This document shows positions 8,733 through 16,861 of a stretch of 64,000 bases of DNA, piece after piece; within the stretch, counting starts at the first letter, position 1; the number at the start of each line of letters is the position of its first letter. Source of the stretch: Oscillospiraceae bacterium (GTDB lineage Bacteria; Bacillota; Clostridia; Oscillospirales; Acutalibacteraceae); NCBI GenBank assembly GCA_902802375.1, contig CADCLS010000016.1, positions 1 through 64,000 of the forward strand. The letters run 5' to 3'. Made by a program: the position numbers and the translations under genes. Below the pieces are notes generated by a model. That model did not search any database, was not told where the DNA came from, and saw only the letters and a program-made list of their open reading frames with translations.

Positions 8733-9035
8733 TTATACATTCAGTATACATCTTATACCCAAAGCGTTTTTTCCGTTTTTGAGCATATCGGTAAGATCAT
8801 AGCTATCATAATAAATATAATGGTCTATATTGCTTCTGTAAGGAGCCATATGTCCCTTTGTTACTTCTTTACCGTTAATAAACGCCCTGTAAAAGCCCAA
8901 GCCTGTAATTATAAGAGTTGCCGCCGTAAGCTGAGGCCTCACCTCGAAGCTTCTGCGCAGATACGGTGCGGGCACTTTATTTTCAAGAGTACAATAGCTT
9001 TCGGTTGCTTTTATAAAGCTTTTCGGAAATTTCAT
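8733..9035 (-). pseudogene. Alpha-L-rhamnosidase (GH78) N-terminal remnant
   Basis: 100 residues only, against about 700-900 for GH78 enzymes. YLRRSFEV, LIITGLGFYRAFINGKEV and the segment ending in YIYYDSYDLTDMLKNGKNALGI are the classic N-terminal accessory (Bac_rhamnosid_N type) region. The frame then diverges (RCILNV) and stops, where the family would continue with a LGNGFYN-like stretch and the catalytic barrel. The catalytic domain is absent, so it cannot be an active glycosidase. It directly precedes the isomerase gene, suggesting a deletion brought the operon against the remnant. Confidence 0.8.
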
Positions 9036-9075
9036 TTTTATATCACTCTTATCTATATAAAACTTTTATTCCTAT

Positions 9076-9187
9076 AAAAAAACAGGGCTGTTCGTGTTAA
9101 ATGACTTTTCAAAGGATAATCCTGTATATCCGATAATAAAGATAATGCGGTATTATAAAAAACTCATCACAACACGACAGCCCCTGT
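9076..9187 (-). terminator. Intrinsic terminator with a very long loop
   Basis: Arms at 9171-9187 and 9082-9098 pair almost perfectly on the minus strand (ACAGGGGCTGTCGTGTT with AACACGAACAGCCCTGT, each carrying one extra base). They enclose about 72 bases and are followed by seven T's (9076-9082). It ends the GH16 transcript. The loop is unusually long for a terminator and could host an alternative fold. Confidence 0.6.
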
Positions 9188-9196
9188 CTTTGAGAT

Positions 9197-10048
9197 TTAT
9201 GCTAAGTATAAATCCCCGTATTCGTCTTTTTGATACAGACGGATATAATCAATCCAGTAATTAATCGGGAATGTTGTGCGTTCATCTATCGCACTGCCCT
9301 CGGGTAACCATGGACTGTTGTTTGTAAAAATATGATTATTAAACAAAACATATAATGTGTCATGGAAACCGCTCATATCGCTTAAACCGTCATAATTACT
9401 GTTAATATCGTAGGTGCAGTAAACCTCACCGTCAACCGACATAGACATATACTCCGGAGTCCACTCAAAGCCGTAGGTGTGGTATTCATTATTAAGGTTT
9501 GTTATATCCTTAAATACATACGGCTGTTTTTTGGTGGTCTTATCCATCATATCGCCGCCCTGAGTATGTTTTGTTGTTCTTCCGTCAGGATAGGTGTGTT
9601 CCTCTGCAAACCACTTGTGCAAATTCGGAATAGCGGTACTGAGGTCGGAAAAGACCTCAAATACATCAATTTCGGCCATATAGTCAGCTTTCGGCGGCGG
9701 ACAAATATCATCTTTAAGAGATTTCAGCCAAAATGACGGCCACGCGCCCTGCATATAGGGAACTCTTGCAGATATTTCGAGATAGCCGTATTTGTATCGC
9801 ATTTTGTTGTAGGTAGTAACCGAATAGCAGGTTGAGTACTGCTTTTCGTTTTCGTCTGCGTTTTTGATTACATTAAGCTTTAACTTTCCGTCCTCTAAAC
9901 GCATAACCTCGGGGTTTTCCTCGCCGCAAAGGGATAGGTCGGAGCGAACAGTCATATCCTCCCTAAGCGTCCATTTAGAGGGGTCGAGCTTATCTCCGTC
10001 AAACTCATCGTTCCAGACAAGCTTATAACCGTCTTTTTCTAAATTCAT
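9197..10048 (-). CDS. GH16 endo-beta-glucanase-type glycosidase, cytosolic
   Basis: 283 residues with no signal peptide. The N-terminus has LVWNDEFDGDKLDPSKW, the usual opening of GH16 laminarinase/lichenase-type enzymes. The catalytic motif is EIDVFE with nucleophile E126, D128 and acid/base E131. YGYLEISARVP and the C-terminal WIDYIRLYQ strand complete the jelly-roll. GGAGGAATAGAT precedes the ATG. The protein would retain the substrate-binding Trp residues and attack internal beta-1,3 or beta-1,4 linkages. Absence of an export signal implies action on imported oligosaccharides. The sub-specificity cannot be assigned. Confidence 0.9.
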   Translation of the reverse strand: MNLEKDGYKLVWNDEFDGDKLDPSKWTLREDMTVRSDLSLCGEENPEVMRLEDGKLKLNVIKNADENEKQYSTCYSVTTYNKMRYKYGYLEISARVPYMQGAWPSFWLKSLKDDICPPPKADYMAEIDVFEVFSDLSTAIPNLHKWFAEEHTYPDGRTTKHTQGGDMMDKTTKKQPYVFKDITNLNNEYHTYGFEWTPEYMSMSVDGEVYCTYDINSNYDGLSDMSGFHDTLYVLFNNHIFTNNSPWLPEGSAIDERTTFPINYWIDYIRLYQKDEYGDLYLA

Positions 10049-10086
10049 ATCTATTCCTCCAAAAATATTTTAACAGCATTTCATAA

Positions 10087-10123
10087 ATTTGTTTGCGCCG
10101 TTTTAAAATCGGCGGAAACAAAT
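10087..10123. repeat. Hairpin in the GH16 upstream region
   Basis: ATTTGTTT-G-CGCCG on one side and CGGCG-G-AAACAAAT on the other pair around a 9-base loop, with one G/G mismatch. No T-run follows, so it is not an obvious terminator; it may be an operator or an mRNA leader structure for the GH16 gene. Confidence 0.45.
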
Positions 10124-10126
10124 CAT

Positions 10127-10567
10127 TCATAGGTTACTTTTAAAAATCAAGCCGTTTTTAACAGTTACGGTTTCATCAGCAAAGCACTGGCTAATAACCA
10201 CACCATCGTCCTTATGATAATTAATAATTCCCGCTAAGGCACCCGCATGAGCATTGGTTCCTTCAGTATCGGAAATGGCTTTGATATACGAGTGAGCAAT
10301 ACCAAGCTTTTCAACCTTCGCGTTTTGGTTAAGTCTAATGAAAAGACCGGAAGCTCTTTTAGCGCTTTCATTTATATAGATTCCGTGAATAACATGACCG
10401 TCGCCGTCAAGCTTGCCCGAGAACATATTGTTATTTCCGATATTAGTATCTTTATCGCCTAATGTGCCGTAAACCCATTCGTTAGGATTTTTTGACATCC
10501 AATCAGGGTCGGAAACATCATTGAGATAAATATCAGCAGTGATATTGATTATCCAAAAAGACGGCAT
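10127..10567 (-). pseudogene. Fragment of a large surface or adhesin-like protein
   Basis: 146-residue open frame that looks like an internal piece. It begins abruptly (WIINITADIYLNDVSDPDW), contains a FSGKLDGDGHVIHGIYI stretch typical of repeated extracellular beta-helix/GLUG-like modules, and ends abruptly. There is no signal peptide, cell-wall anchor or convincing start. The upstream edge coincides exactly with the palindromic repeat block at 10568, so the gene was probably cut by insertion or recombination there. I cannot name the parent protein. Confidence 0.55.
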
Positions 10568-10980
10568 ACAATCATGACTACCGGCTAAGCCGGTAGTTTG
10601 CTCTGCGGCTGTAAGCCGCTGTTACTGGCCGGACTGAAAGTCCACTGAATAATCTGCCTTTTGCAAAAATGCCCCACTGCCGTATATACGGCAATCAGCC
10701 TCCATCTGATGAGGGAGGTGGATTTTTGCCATAAGGCAAAAAGACGGAGGGAGAGAAAAGGAAGCTCTCAAACTACCCCTCAGTCAACTTCGTTGACAGC
10801 TCCCCTGACAAGTGGAGCCCACCGCTGCGGCGGGATTGCCCATCGGCAAAAGCCTCTCTGGAACCACACGCTTAGCGTGTGGTTTTCGTTATACAAATAA
10901 CCGCCTTGTCTGCGGGAAACCCGCAGATAAGGCAAAAATTTCGATTAAAAACCTAAAATCATAGGTATTTACATCTAAAA
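10568..10980. repeat. Palindrome-rich non-coding repeat block
   Basis: About 410 bases without a credible gene but dense with short hairpins: CTACCGGC/GCCGGTAG, GCGGC/GCCGC, TTTGCC/GGCAAA, GTCAAC/GTTGAC, CCACACGC/GCGTGTGG and TCTGCGGG/CCCGCAGA. The stretch CAGTCAACTTCGTTGACAGC followed by a CTCC/GGAG hairpin is the kind of dispersed palindromic element I know from Faecalibacterium and Ruminococcus genomes. GTGGTTTTCGTTATACAAA near 10880-10899 recurs at about 58405-58423 beside the IS3-family element. It separates two truncated genes. Confidence 0.6.
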
Positions 10981-10984
10981 GCTA

Positions 10985-11824
10985 TTATTTTGTCCACAAT
11001 CCGCCCTGTTCGGGAATCTGATACAGTCTTATCCAGTCTACACTGAGAGTGCAGTCAACCTCGCCTGTACCGGAAACACCGGTAAGAGGAGAAGCTTCCC
11101 AACCGTTTGCCGCTGTGGAGATACCGTTACCGATTCTAAGGTAGTGCGGGCTTCGGAATCCTTCCATACCCGATTCCTCATCAAAGCTTTCGGTCAAATC
11201 AGCAGTGTAACAAAGCGCACCGTCAACATAAACAGACATTTCTTCGGGAGTCCATTTAAAGCCGTAGATATGATATTCACCGTCGAAGGTATAGGTGGAG
11301 TCATTGTCTGATGATACCGGTCTTGCTCCCGGATACCACTTATGCAGGTGGGTAGAGAATGTATCCGTTGTTCGATACTGCTCTAAAATATCAACCTCAG
11401 TGCCGTAGGTACTAAATTCATCTCTCGTTAAAGCCTTGGCGACATCAGCGCTCCAAGGACCGTTAAGACCGGAAAGCCAAACCGTAGGCAATAAACCGCC
11501 CTGCACAGGAGTTTTCATCTTCATTTCAAGATAGCCGTATTTAAAATTCATTGTTGTAAGGGTTTTTAATCCTGACGCAGCGTAGTAGGTGAGGGTGCCG
11601 TCTCCGTTATCAACGCTGTGAACTCTCATATTAAGCGCGTTATTATCAAGCGTAAGATTTTCCGCGTTAGAGCTGATTCTGTCGCTGTACGCTGTGCCGG
11701 CTTCCTCGTCCTGCCATTTGCTTGTGATAGTTACAATACATAATTTATGCACTATGCTTCGGAATTTTTCTTGCTCCCTAAACACACATATATGCATAAA
11801 ACATATATTCCTAATCAACCACAA
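10985..11824 (-). pseudogene. N-terminally truncated GH16 glycosidase
   Basis: Open frame of 279 residues, but GH16 similarity starts only at about residue 36 (KWQDEEAG). The preceding residues are rich in Cys, Met and His and look like translated non-coding DNA. The EVDILE catalytic motif (E143, D145, E148) and the C-terminal SVDWIRLYQ strand are intact. The front beta-strands, with the WxDEF region seen in the intact paralogue at 9197-10048, are missing, as is any signal peptide. Folding is doubtful. A good promoter lies upstream, so it may still be transcribed. Confidence 0.7.
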
Positions 11825-11853
11825 GAAACGGTAAATTACTTCGATTTTAATTT

Positions 11854-11882
11854 AATATAGCACATAAATATCTTTTTGTCAA
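11854..11882 (-). promoter_or_regulatory. Sigma-A promoter upstream of the truncated GH16 gene
   Basis: Minus strand TTGACA (11877-11882), 17 bases, TATATT (11854-11859). A consensus -35 in front of a broken gene suggests recent decay. Confidence 0.55.
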
Positions 11883-12021
11883 GTGCAAAAGTATATTTTT
11901 AAAAATTATTTTTAGACACCCGAATAACTAATGCTATCGAGTGCCTTATTTATAATACGGAGCGTGACATTCAAATTTTTAGGAGGCTCAAACATCATTC
12001 TCCATATTTGATAAAGTATTT

Positions 12022-12978
12022 TTATATATGACTATATAATATTTCAGCGTTCCCTTTGAGTTTTGTTTTGAGATTTGCAGGTATAAAAATACTATCACCT
12101 TTTTTAGCATTTATTTCGCCATCGTTCCACTTAATAATGGCGTTACCATCAAGTACAATAAGTGAAACAAAGCTGTCTGACGAATAAATATCCATACGCT
12201 CGTTAAGATTTAAAAGTTTTGCAGAAAACTTGTTACATACGGCTAATTCTCTAATGATATTTTTACCGCTTGTAATTACTTTTCCAATATTACCGTAAGG
12301 AATTTGGGGCTTTTCACATTTAGTTACATCTAATGCCTTTTTAATATGTAATTCTCTCGGTTTACCATCTGCACCAAGACGTCCGTAATCAGATACTCTA
12401 TAAGTAGTATTTGAATTCTGTTGTACCTCGGCTATGAGTATTCCCTCACCTATTGCGTGAAGCGTTCCAGCAGATATAAAGAAAACATCTCCCTTATGTA
12501 CAGGAACGGAATTGCAAACATCCGTCAGGGTGTTATCCTTAATTCGTCTTTCAAATTCTTCTTTCGATATATTTTCTTTAAAACCGTAAACAAGTTCGGC
12601 TCCTTCTTCACAGTCAACAACATACCACATTTCAGTTTTGCCGTATTCACTCTCGACTGATAATGCATAATTATCATCAGGATGAACCTGAACCGATAGT
12701 TTTTGTTTGGCATCAATAAGTTTTATGAGTATTGGAAAATATGTAAACTTTTCTGCATTTTTGCCAAGCGCGGATTTACCCCATATCTCTAAAACATCAT
12801 TGATAGTTTTGCCTTTATGCTCGCCGTTAAGGACTATATTCATTCCATCCTTATGTGCTGATAACATCCAAGCCTCAGCTGTAATATCTTTATCGGTTTC
12901 AAATCCGAAATCTGCTTTAAGTTTTGTGCCACCCCATAAATAATCTTTAATGGGTGGTTTTAATAATAGCGGATACAT
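12022..12978 (-). CDS. manA: Class I mannose-6-phosphate isomerase
   Basis: 318 residues, the normal length for the short Firmicute form. It interconverts mannose-6-phosphate and fructose-6-phosphate. The Zn ligands are visible: Q97 and H99 in SVQVHPDD, E116 in KTEMWYV and H174 in GTLHAIGEG; the N-terminal DYLWGGTKLK motif is also typical. AGGATGG precedes the ATG at 12978. The upstream gene is a truncated phosphohexomutase ending 9 bases before, so the pair once linked mannose-6-P to mannose-1-P or glucose-1-P. Both genes are visibly more A+T-rich than the mobile-element genes next to them. Confidence 0.93.
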   Translation of the reverse strand: MYPLLLKPPIKDYLWGGTKLKADFGFETDKDITAEAWMLSAHKDGMNIVLNGEHKGKTINDVLEIWGKSALGKNAEKFTYFPILIKLIDAKQKLSVQVHPDDNYALSVESEYGKTEMWYVVDCEEGAELVYGFKENISKEEFERRIKDNTLTDVCNSVPVHKGDVFFISAGTLHAIGEGILIAEVQQNSNTTYRVSDYGRLGADGKPRELHIKKALDVTKCEKPQIPYGNIGKVITSGKNIIRELAVCNKFSAKLLNLNERMDIYSSDSFVSLIVLDGNAIIKWNDGEINAKKGDSIFIPANLKTKLKGNAEILYSHI

Positions 12979-12987
12979 ATAACCATC

Positions 12988-13840
12988 CTACTCTAATTCT
13001 AAAATATTACAAACATTTTCAATTAAATTTTTCTCAACAATAATTGCATTTTCCTTTGTAGATGCCAAAACAGAAATATAAATTTTAATCTTAGGTTCTG
13101 TACCGCTAGGTCTTATTACAACAGAACAACCATCATCTAATAAATATTTTAAAACATCAGATTTCGGAAGTCCGTCGATACCCTTGTTATAGTCTAAAAC
13201 TTTCAAAATATTCTTATTAGCAAAGGAATTAATTTTAAGATTATTACCAACGCTTTCACGGAAAGTCTTCATAATATTCTGCATTTTATCGAAGCCTAAT
13301 GCACCTTCAAACTCGTAAGAATGCAAAGTATTCATACAGTATCCATACTTTTGGAATAACTCATTGAGTTTTTCTATTAAACTGATACCTTTACTTTTAT
13401 AAAAACTAAACATTTCGCATATCATACATGCAGCATTGACAGCATCCTTATCTCTAACGTATGTACCTGTTAAATAGCCATACGATTCTTCAAAACCGAA
13501 TATATAGGATTGCTCGACATTTTTACTTTCCAAAAGTCCAATTTGCTCACCAATAAACTTAAAGCCTGTCAATACATTTATAGTTTTAACACCATAATTC
13601 TCTGCGATTTTCTCAGCCATATCCATAGTTACAACTGTTTTTACCATAATAGGATTTTCAGGCATATTATTATGCTTTATTCTTTGTGAACAAATATAAT
13701 CGAAAAGCAAAAGCCCTGTTTCGTTTCCTGTCAACAGAACAAACTCACCTTTTTCATTTTTAACCGCAATACCAACTCGGTCACAGTCAGGATCGGTAGC
13801 TAAAAGCAAATCTGCATTTTGCTTTTTATAAAACACGATA
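12988..13840 (-). pseudogene. Phosphohexomutase (PGM/PMM) lacking its N-terminal domain
   Basis: The conserved part starts at about KKQNADLLLATDPDCDR, whose DPDCDR loop binds Mg, and continues with FGFEESYGYLTGTYV (sugar binding) and RPSGTEPKIKIY (phosphate binding) to a normal C-terminus. The N-terminal domain with the phosphoserine catalytic motif (TASHNP type) is absent, so the product cannot cycle phosphate. The open frame runs on to 13887 through unrelated sequence. The break at about 13838-13845 coincides with the end of a DNA methyltransferase fragment, so this is a recombination scar. Confidence 0.82.
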
Positions 13841-13960
13841 GACGGCAATGGCTGTGGGGTCAATGTCGCAGTAACCCACAAACTCAAAGCCGCCTATCTG
13901 TTCCGCTGCACTGCGAAATGCGCTCATTCCGCAGAACATATCCAATACTCGGATTGCCAT
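13826..13960 (-). pseudogene. Truncated C5 DNA methyltransferase, N-terminal fragment
   Basis: A 44-residue frame from ATG 13960: MAIRVLDMFCGMSAF, then EFVGYCDIDPTAIAVYR and a stop. This is the SAM-binding motif I (normally DLFAGIGGFR) and motif II acidic residue of cytosine-5 methyltransferases. Everything after motif II, including the PCQ catalytic loop, is gone. The frame runs into the phosphohexomutase remnant at the same point where that gene loses its front, so one event truncated both. It belongs with the mobile-element genes upstream. Confidence 0.72.
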
Positions 13961-13999
13961 AGCAAATCCGACCGTTTCCTATTTATTTTCCGTTTCACC

Positions 14000-14599
14000 T
14001 CACATTCCCATGACGGGGCCGTTATCCTCGTCAATTTCATTTTCCTGTTCCTGTTCCTGTGCCAGTTCCTCGGCGGTCAGCTTGCGGAAGGAATCCACAT
14101 CGCTGTTAAGCGGGAGAGTTCTTCCGTTATCCCAATGCATGAAGATTTGAGCCATATCGTCGACAAATTCAACCGAACCTCTCGTTCCCGGCGGGACGGG
14201 TGAATACGGATCGTCCATGCTCAAAAGCATAAGCCTTGTACCTTTGGGATAGGATTGTCTGTGTCTTTCGGCAAGGCGCCGTAAGCGTTCGTATTCGTTC
14301 ATTTTTGTCATCTCCGTTTCTGTTTTTTGATAATCATCGTTATCCTTTGTACCATCCAACTCCATCTGCATCGGTATCAGCACCTTCAGCAATTCTTCAC
14401 GATAATCCATATCTGCAATTTTATTGATATAGATACCGAAGGTGTCAAGAAAAGGTGTACCGTCTTTTTGCGTTATGGTAAGATCACCGCATTGTCCGTG
14501 TACGCAGATGAAATTCGCTACCTCATAAATATTGCGCAGACGGGTTCTGCCTGCAAGCGAATGCCCGATTAGCAAAGGATATTTTTCTTCTGCCGTCAT
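14000..14599 (-). CDS. Mobile-element protein with C-terminal DUF4314-like domain
   Basis: 199 residues. The N-terminal half (IYEVANFICVHGQCGDLTI, then an acidic linker) is not recognised. Residues about 115-175 (YPKGTRLMLLSMDDPYSP, then a VPPGTRGSVEFVDD stretch and LPLN) match the DUF4314 domain, a small beta-rich module common in integrative conjugative elements of Firmicutes. The tail is acidic and Gln/Glu-rich. It overlaps the preceding gene by 4 bases (ATGA). G+C is visibly higher than in the flanking chromosome. Function unknown. Confidence 0.7.
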   Translation of the reverse strand: MTAEEKYPLLIGHSLAGRTRLRNIYEVANFICVHGQCGDLTITQKDGTPFLDTFGIYINKIADMDYREELLKVLIPMQMELDGTKDNDDYQKTETEMTKMNEYERLRRLAERHRQSYPKGTRLMLLSMDDPYSPVPPGTRGSVEFVDDMAQIFMHWDNGRTLPLNSDVDSFRKLTAEELAQEQEQENEIDEDNGPVMGM

Positions 14600-14940
14600 A
14601 ATTCCATCTCCATTCCGTATGATTCTTCGGGCGACCGTGTAAAAGTGAAATCGCTGTGTCCGGCATCTTTACAGTGGTCATAGAAGAAGTCGTCGTCTGC
14701 CTCTGCTCTGCGGGTAAGGTATGCAATTTCTTCGGGGGTTGCATTAAACGGTTCTCCTTCGCCATAAAGACAAGCCGCCACATGGACTTGGATTTCCTGT
14801 TCTGAATCAACCGTGTTCATAAGGTTATCAAAGGCGGTCCAGCCCTCAAGCTCGGAATAGGTTTTCGGGATTCCTCCAACAAGGAATTCCGCCTGATCGT
14901 CCTCCGAGGTTACTGTAACCGCCGAAAATAGCAAGGCCAT
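14596..14940 (-). CDS. Hypothetical acidic mobile-element protein
   Basis: 114 residues, not recognised. Strongly acidic, with TPEEIAYLTRRAEADDDFFYDHCKD in the middle, no membrane segment and no signal peptide. It sits between the DUF4314 gene (4-base overlap) and the larger acidic protein upstream (3-base gap), so it belongs to the same element operon. High acidity is common in element-encoded anti-restriction and DNA-mimic proteins, but nothing here proves that role. Confidence 0.65.
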   Translation of the reverse strand: MALLFSAVTVTSEDDQAEFLVGGIPKTYSELEGWTAFDNLMNTVDSEQEIQVHVAACLYGEGEPFNATPEEIAYLTRRAEADDDFFYDHCKDAGHSDFTFTRSPEESYGMEMEL

Positions 14941-14943
14941 ATC

Positions 14944-15798
14944 TCACATCACTCCCATCTGCTGTCCGTGCTGATTTTGTATATACTCGTCCATTTCGGA
15001 CTCGGTATATAGAAAGTAATCGCTACTTGAGTTCCAAAAGGAGACATACAGCTCGCCGTCCTCGGTTTTAATGGCGCGCTGTTCAAATGACTCGCCGAAT
15101 CCATCTGAATTTTGACCGCAAACTGCTTCCCTCAATTTCTCGGTTTCCTCGGCATTCAGTGCTTCGGTCAGATAGCAGTCAATCTTCCCGTATACCTCTC
15201 CGCAGATTTCCTCCAATCCCCAAACGGCGTATATGAGCTTATTGCCGATACCGCTGTGTTCTCCGACATATTCCGCCATATCTCCGAGATCGGGAAGCTG
15301 TTCTATTCCAAGCATATCTTCGATTTTGTCGCGGTTATCCGAAATCGTATAATTTGATGCGGGACTGTAATAGCCTTCATCGTCATAGATCGTCGCTTCC
15401 AGAGGGCAGAAAAAGGTTAGCTTTGTTTCGGCCGCCGCGATTTTCATTTGATTGATATCATCGAGAACCTCTGAAAAGGTTGTATACTGTCCATGCAGTA
15501 AATTCTGTTCGAGGTCTGTTTTAATTTCCTCTCTTGCGTTTGTAACCGCAAGGTCAAGCAGATAAGCGTCATAGAGACTGACCCTTTCGTTCAGAAGCAG
15601 AATCATACTGTTCCCGATATCGCTGTCGGAATAGAGCTTTACGCTGTATTCCTCATCTTCCTCGTCTCTCAGAAACAGTCGCTCCGGCGAGCCGTAATAG
15701 CCAAGGCTCTGTAATTCCTTATATATTTCGTGGTAATGGACGGTCAAATCAATGACCGCAGTCTCTCCTTGTTTGTTTTGTACGATAGCGTTAATCAT
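14944..15798 (-). CDS. Acidic mobile-element protein, possibly anti-restriction type
   Basis: 284 residues beginning MINAIVQNKQGETAVIDLTV. The segment WGLEEICGEVYGKIDCYL and the tail reading SFWNSSSDYFLYTESEMDEY are of a kind I associate with hypothetical and ArdA-like proteins of Clostridial conjugative elements; I cannot assign a family firmly. Very rich in Asp and Glu throughout and without membrane segments. AAAGGA precedes the ATG, which overlaps the stop of the 23-residue gene upstream as ATGA. The ArdA idea rests on acidity and context only. Confidence 0.65.
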   Translation of the reverse strand: MINAIVQNKQGETAVIDLTVHYHEIYKELQSLGYYGSPERLFLRDEEDEEYSVKLYSDSDIGNSMILLLNERVSLYDAYLLDLAVTNAREEIKTDLEQNLLHGQYTTFSEVLDDINQMKIAAAETKLTFFCPLEATIYDDEGYYSPASNYTISDNRDKIEDMLGIEQLPDLGDMAEYVGEHSGIGNKLIYAVWGLEEICGEVYGKIDCYLTEALNAEETEKLREAVCGQNSDGFGESFEQRAIKTEDGELYVSFWNSSSDYFLYTESEMDEYIQNQHGQQMGVM

Positions 15799-15866
15799 TG
15801 CAAAGATTCCTTTCTTGTGACCGCTTCGCCGAACAACTCGCGGTGTTTTTCATTTTTGTAGTTCAT
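15795..15866 (-). CDS. 23-residue leader-type small ORF of the mobile element
   Basis: MNYKNEKHRELFGEAVTRKE and three more residues. AGGAGG lies 7 bases before the ATG and the stop overlaps the next start as ATGA, so the frame is well placed for translation and coupling. Larger element proteins with similar MNYxNEKHRELF starts are familiar to me, so it may be a truncated version of such a protein or a genuine small gene. Confidence 0.5.
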   Translation of the reverse strand: MNYKNEKHRELFGEAVTRKESLQ

Positions 15867-15882
15867 ACGGTATTTCCTCCTG

Positions 15883-16626
15883 TTACATTGATAAAGAAAA
15901 ATCGGAGGTCATATCCTGATCCTCCGTAATATCTGTGAGATATTGGGGATCAAGAACGACTTCCGATTCGTTTCGTCCGTTAAATATTGCAAATATATGC
16001 TTTTTGTCAATCTGCGCTTCATAGACCGTTCCGTCCCCGTCAAATCGATGGGCAAACCATTTCGCTGTTTCCTTGTTCAGAGTCCATGAAAGGGCTTTGA
16101 CATTGTCTGCGTTATATGAGGTCACTCCGCGGTAAACGGTCAGGGTGTCCTCCAATTCCCGGAGTTGTTCATATTCCTCGTCCTCCATAAGTGCTTTAGG
16201 ATCGGCAGATTTGAACATGAAAAGTAAATCGGCTTTGCTGAGATCAGGATCGTTGTGAGGCGCTTCGCAATTTATCCACGCAGAGGCAAGGATTTCTGCG
16301 AAGTCCTTTCTTGAAAGGTATGGAGATGCGAGCTTGAGAAAGGTCAGGGCGTAAGGCGGATTGAGCAGCATATATATGTGATATGGGTTTTCCGTTTCGT
16401 CTATTATTTGACCTACAGATTCCTGCCATCTCTTTAGGTTTTCTTCATTGAGCGTTATATCTATCGGTTTGAAATTATCACTCCTATCTGTCGGAAGCGC
16501 AACCAAACCGGAGGAGGTGAACGGATGCTGTACGAGCATTGGTGAGTATGGCGTTTGATTGACGGCGGTCATAAGCAGGGTTTTTGCGATTGCTTTCACA
16601 CCGCCCAAATCAGTTTCTTTTCTCAT
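15883..16626 (-). CDS. Putative mono-ADP-ribosyltransferase of a mobile element
   Basis: 247 residues. The C-terminal half shows the R-S-E order of ADP-ribosyltransferase exoenzymes: VYRGV with R166, a LSWTL strand with S180/T182, and ESEVVLDP with E220 and E222 in an ExE arrangement. Between them lies KETAKWFAHRF followed by GTVYEAQI, as in folds where the second motif precedes a helix. The N-terminal half (about 1-155) is helical and unassigned. No signal peptide, so it would modify an intracellular target using NAD. It is the first gene of the element operon, transcribed away from the tRNA-Ser genes. Fold assignment is by motif reading, not by alignment. Confidence 0.55.
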   Translation of the reverse strand: MRKETDLGGVKAIAKTLLMTAVNQTPYSPMLVQHPFTSSGLVALPTDRSDNFKPIDITLNEENLKRWQESVGQIIDETENPYHIYMLLNPPYALTFLKLASPYLSRKDFAEILASAWINCEAPHNDPDLSKADLLFMFKSADPKALMEDEEYEQLRELEDTLTVYRGVTSYNADNVKALSWTLNKETAKWFAHRFDGDGTVYEAQIDKKHIFAIFNGRNESEVVLDPQYLTDITEDQDMTSDFSLSM

Positions 16627-16657
16627 GGGTACTCCTTTCTTAAATAGGCAATAAAAA

Positions 16658-16697
16658 AGGGCAGACTCTATGAGAATTAACTCGTAAAGTCTGCCCT
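16658..16697 (-). terminator. Intrinsic terminator
   Basis: AGGGCAGAC (16658-16666) and GTCTGCCCT (16689-16697) form a 9-bp stem. On the minus strand it is followed by a T-run broken only at 16651-16652. It ends transcription arriving from the tRNA side before the ADP-ribosyltransferase gene. Confidence 0.6.
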
Positions 16698-16794
16698 AAA
16701 AGCTCGTATTATAATGGGTGCGGTAGTTCAAATCCCTCCTATCACTGTTTTTGCGGTTGAGGTATCTTTTTTTCCTAAGTTGTTTTTAGAGACG

Positions 16795-16830
16795 AAAAAA
16801 CCCACCAAACCGTGATGGTTAGTGGGTTTT
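16795..16830 (-). terminator. Intrinsic terminator after the tRNA-Ser genes
   Basis: CCCAC..AACC (16801-16811) pairs with GGTT..GTGGG (16817-16826) around a 5-base loop. On the minus strand six T's follow (16795-16800). It lies downstream of both tRNA-Ser genes. Between this and the previous terminator (16698-16794) I see no gene, only a tRNA-3'-end-like sequence at 16725-16745. Confidence 0.65.
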
Positions 16831-16861
16831 CGGGGTGGGTATCTATTTTGCACCCACAATA

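Noticed and set aside
10661-10900. 79-residue plus-strand frame in the palindromic block
   Set aside because: It runs through several perfect hairpins, has no ribosome-binding site and resembles translated repeat DNA.
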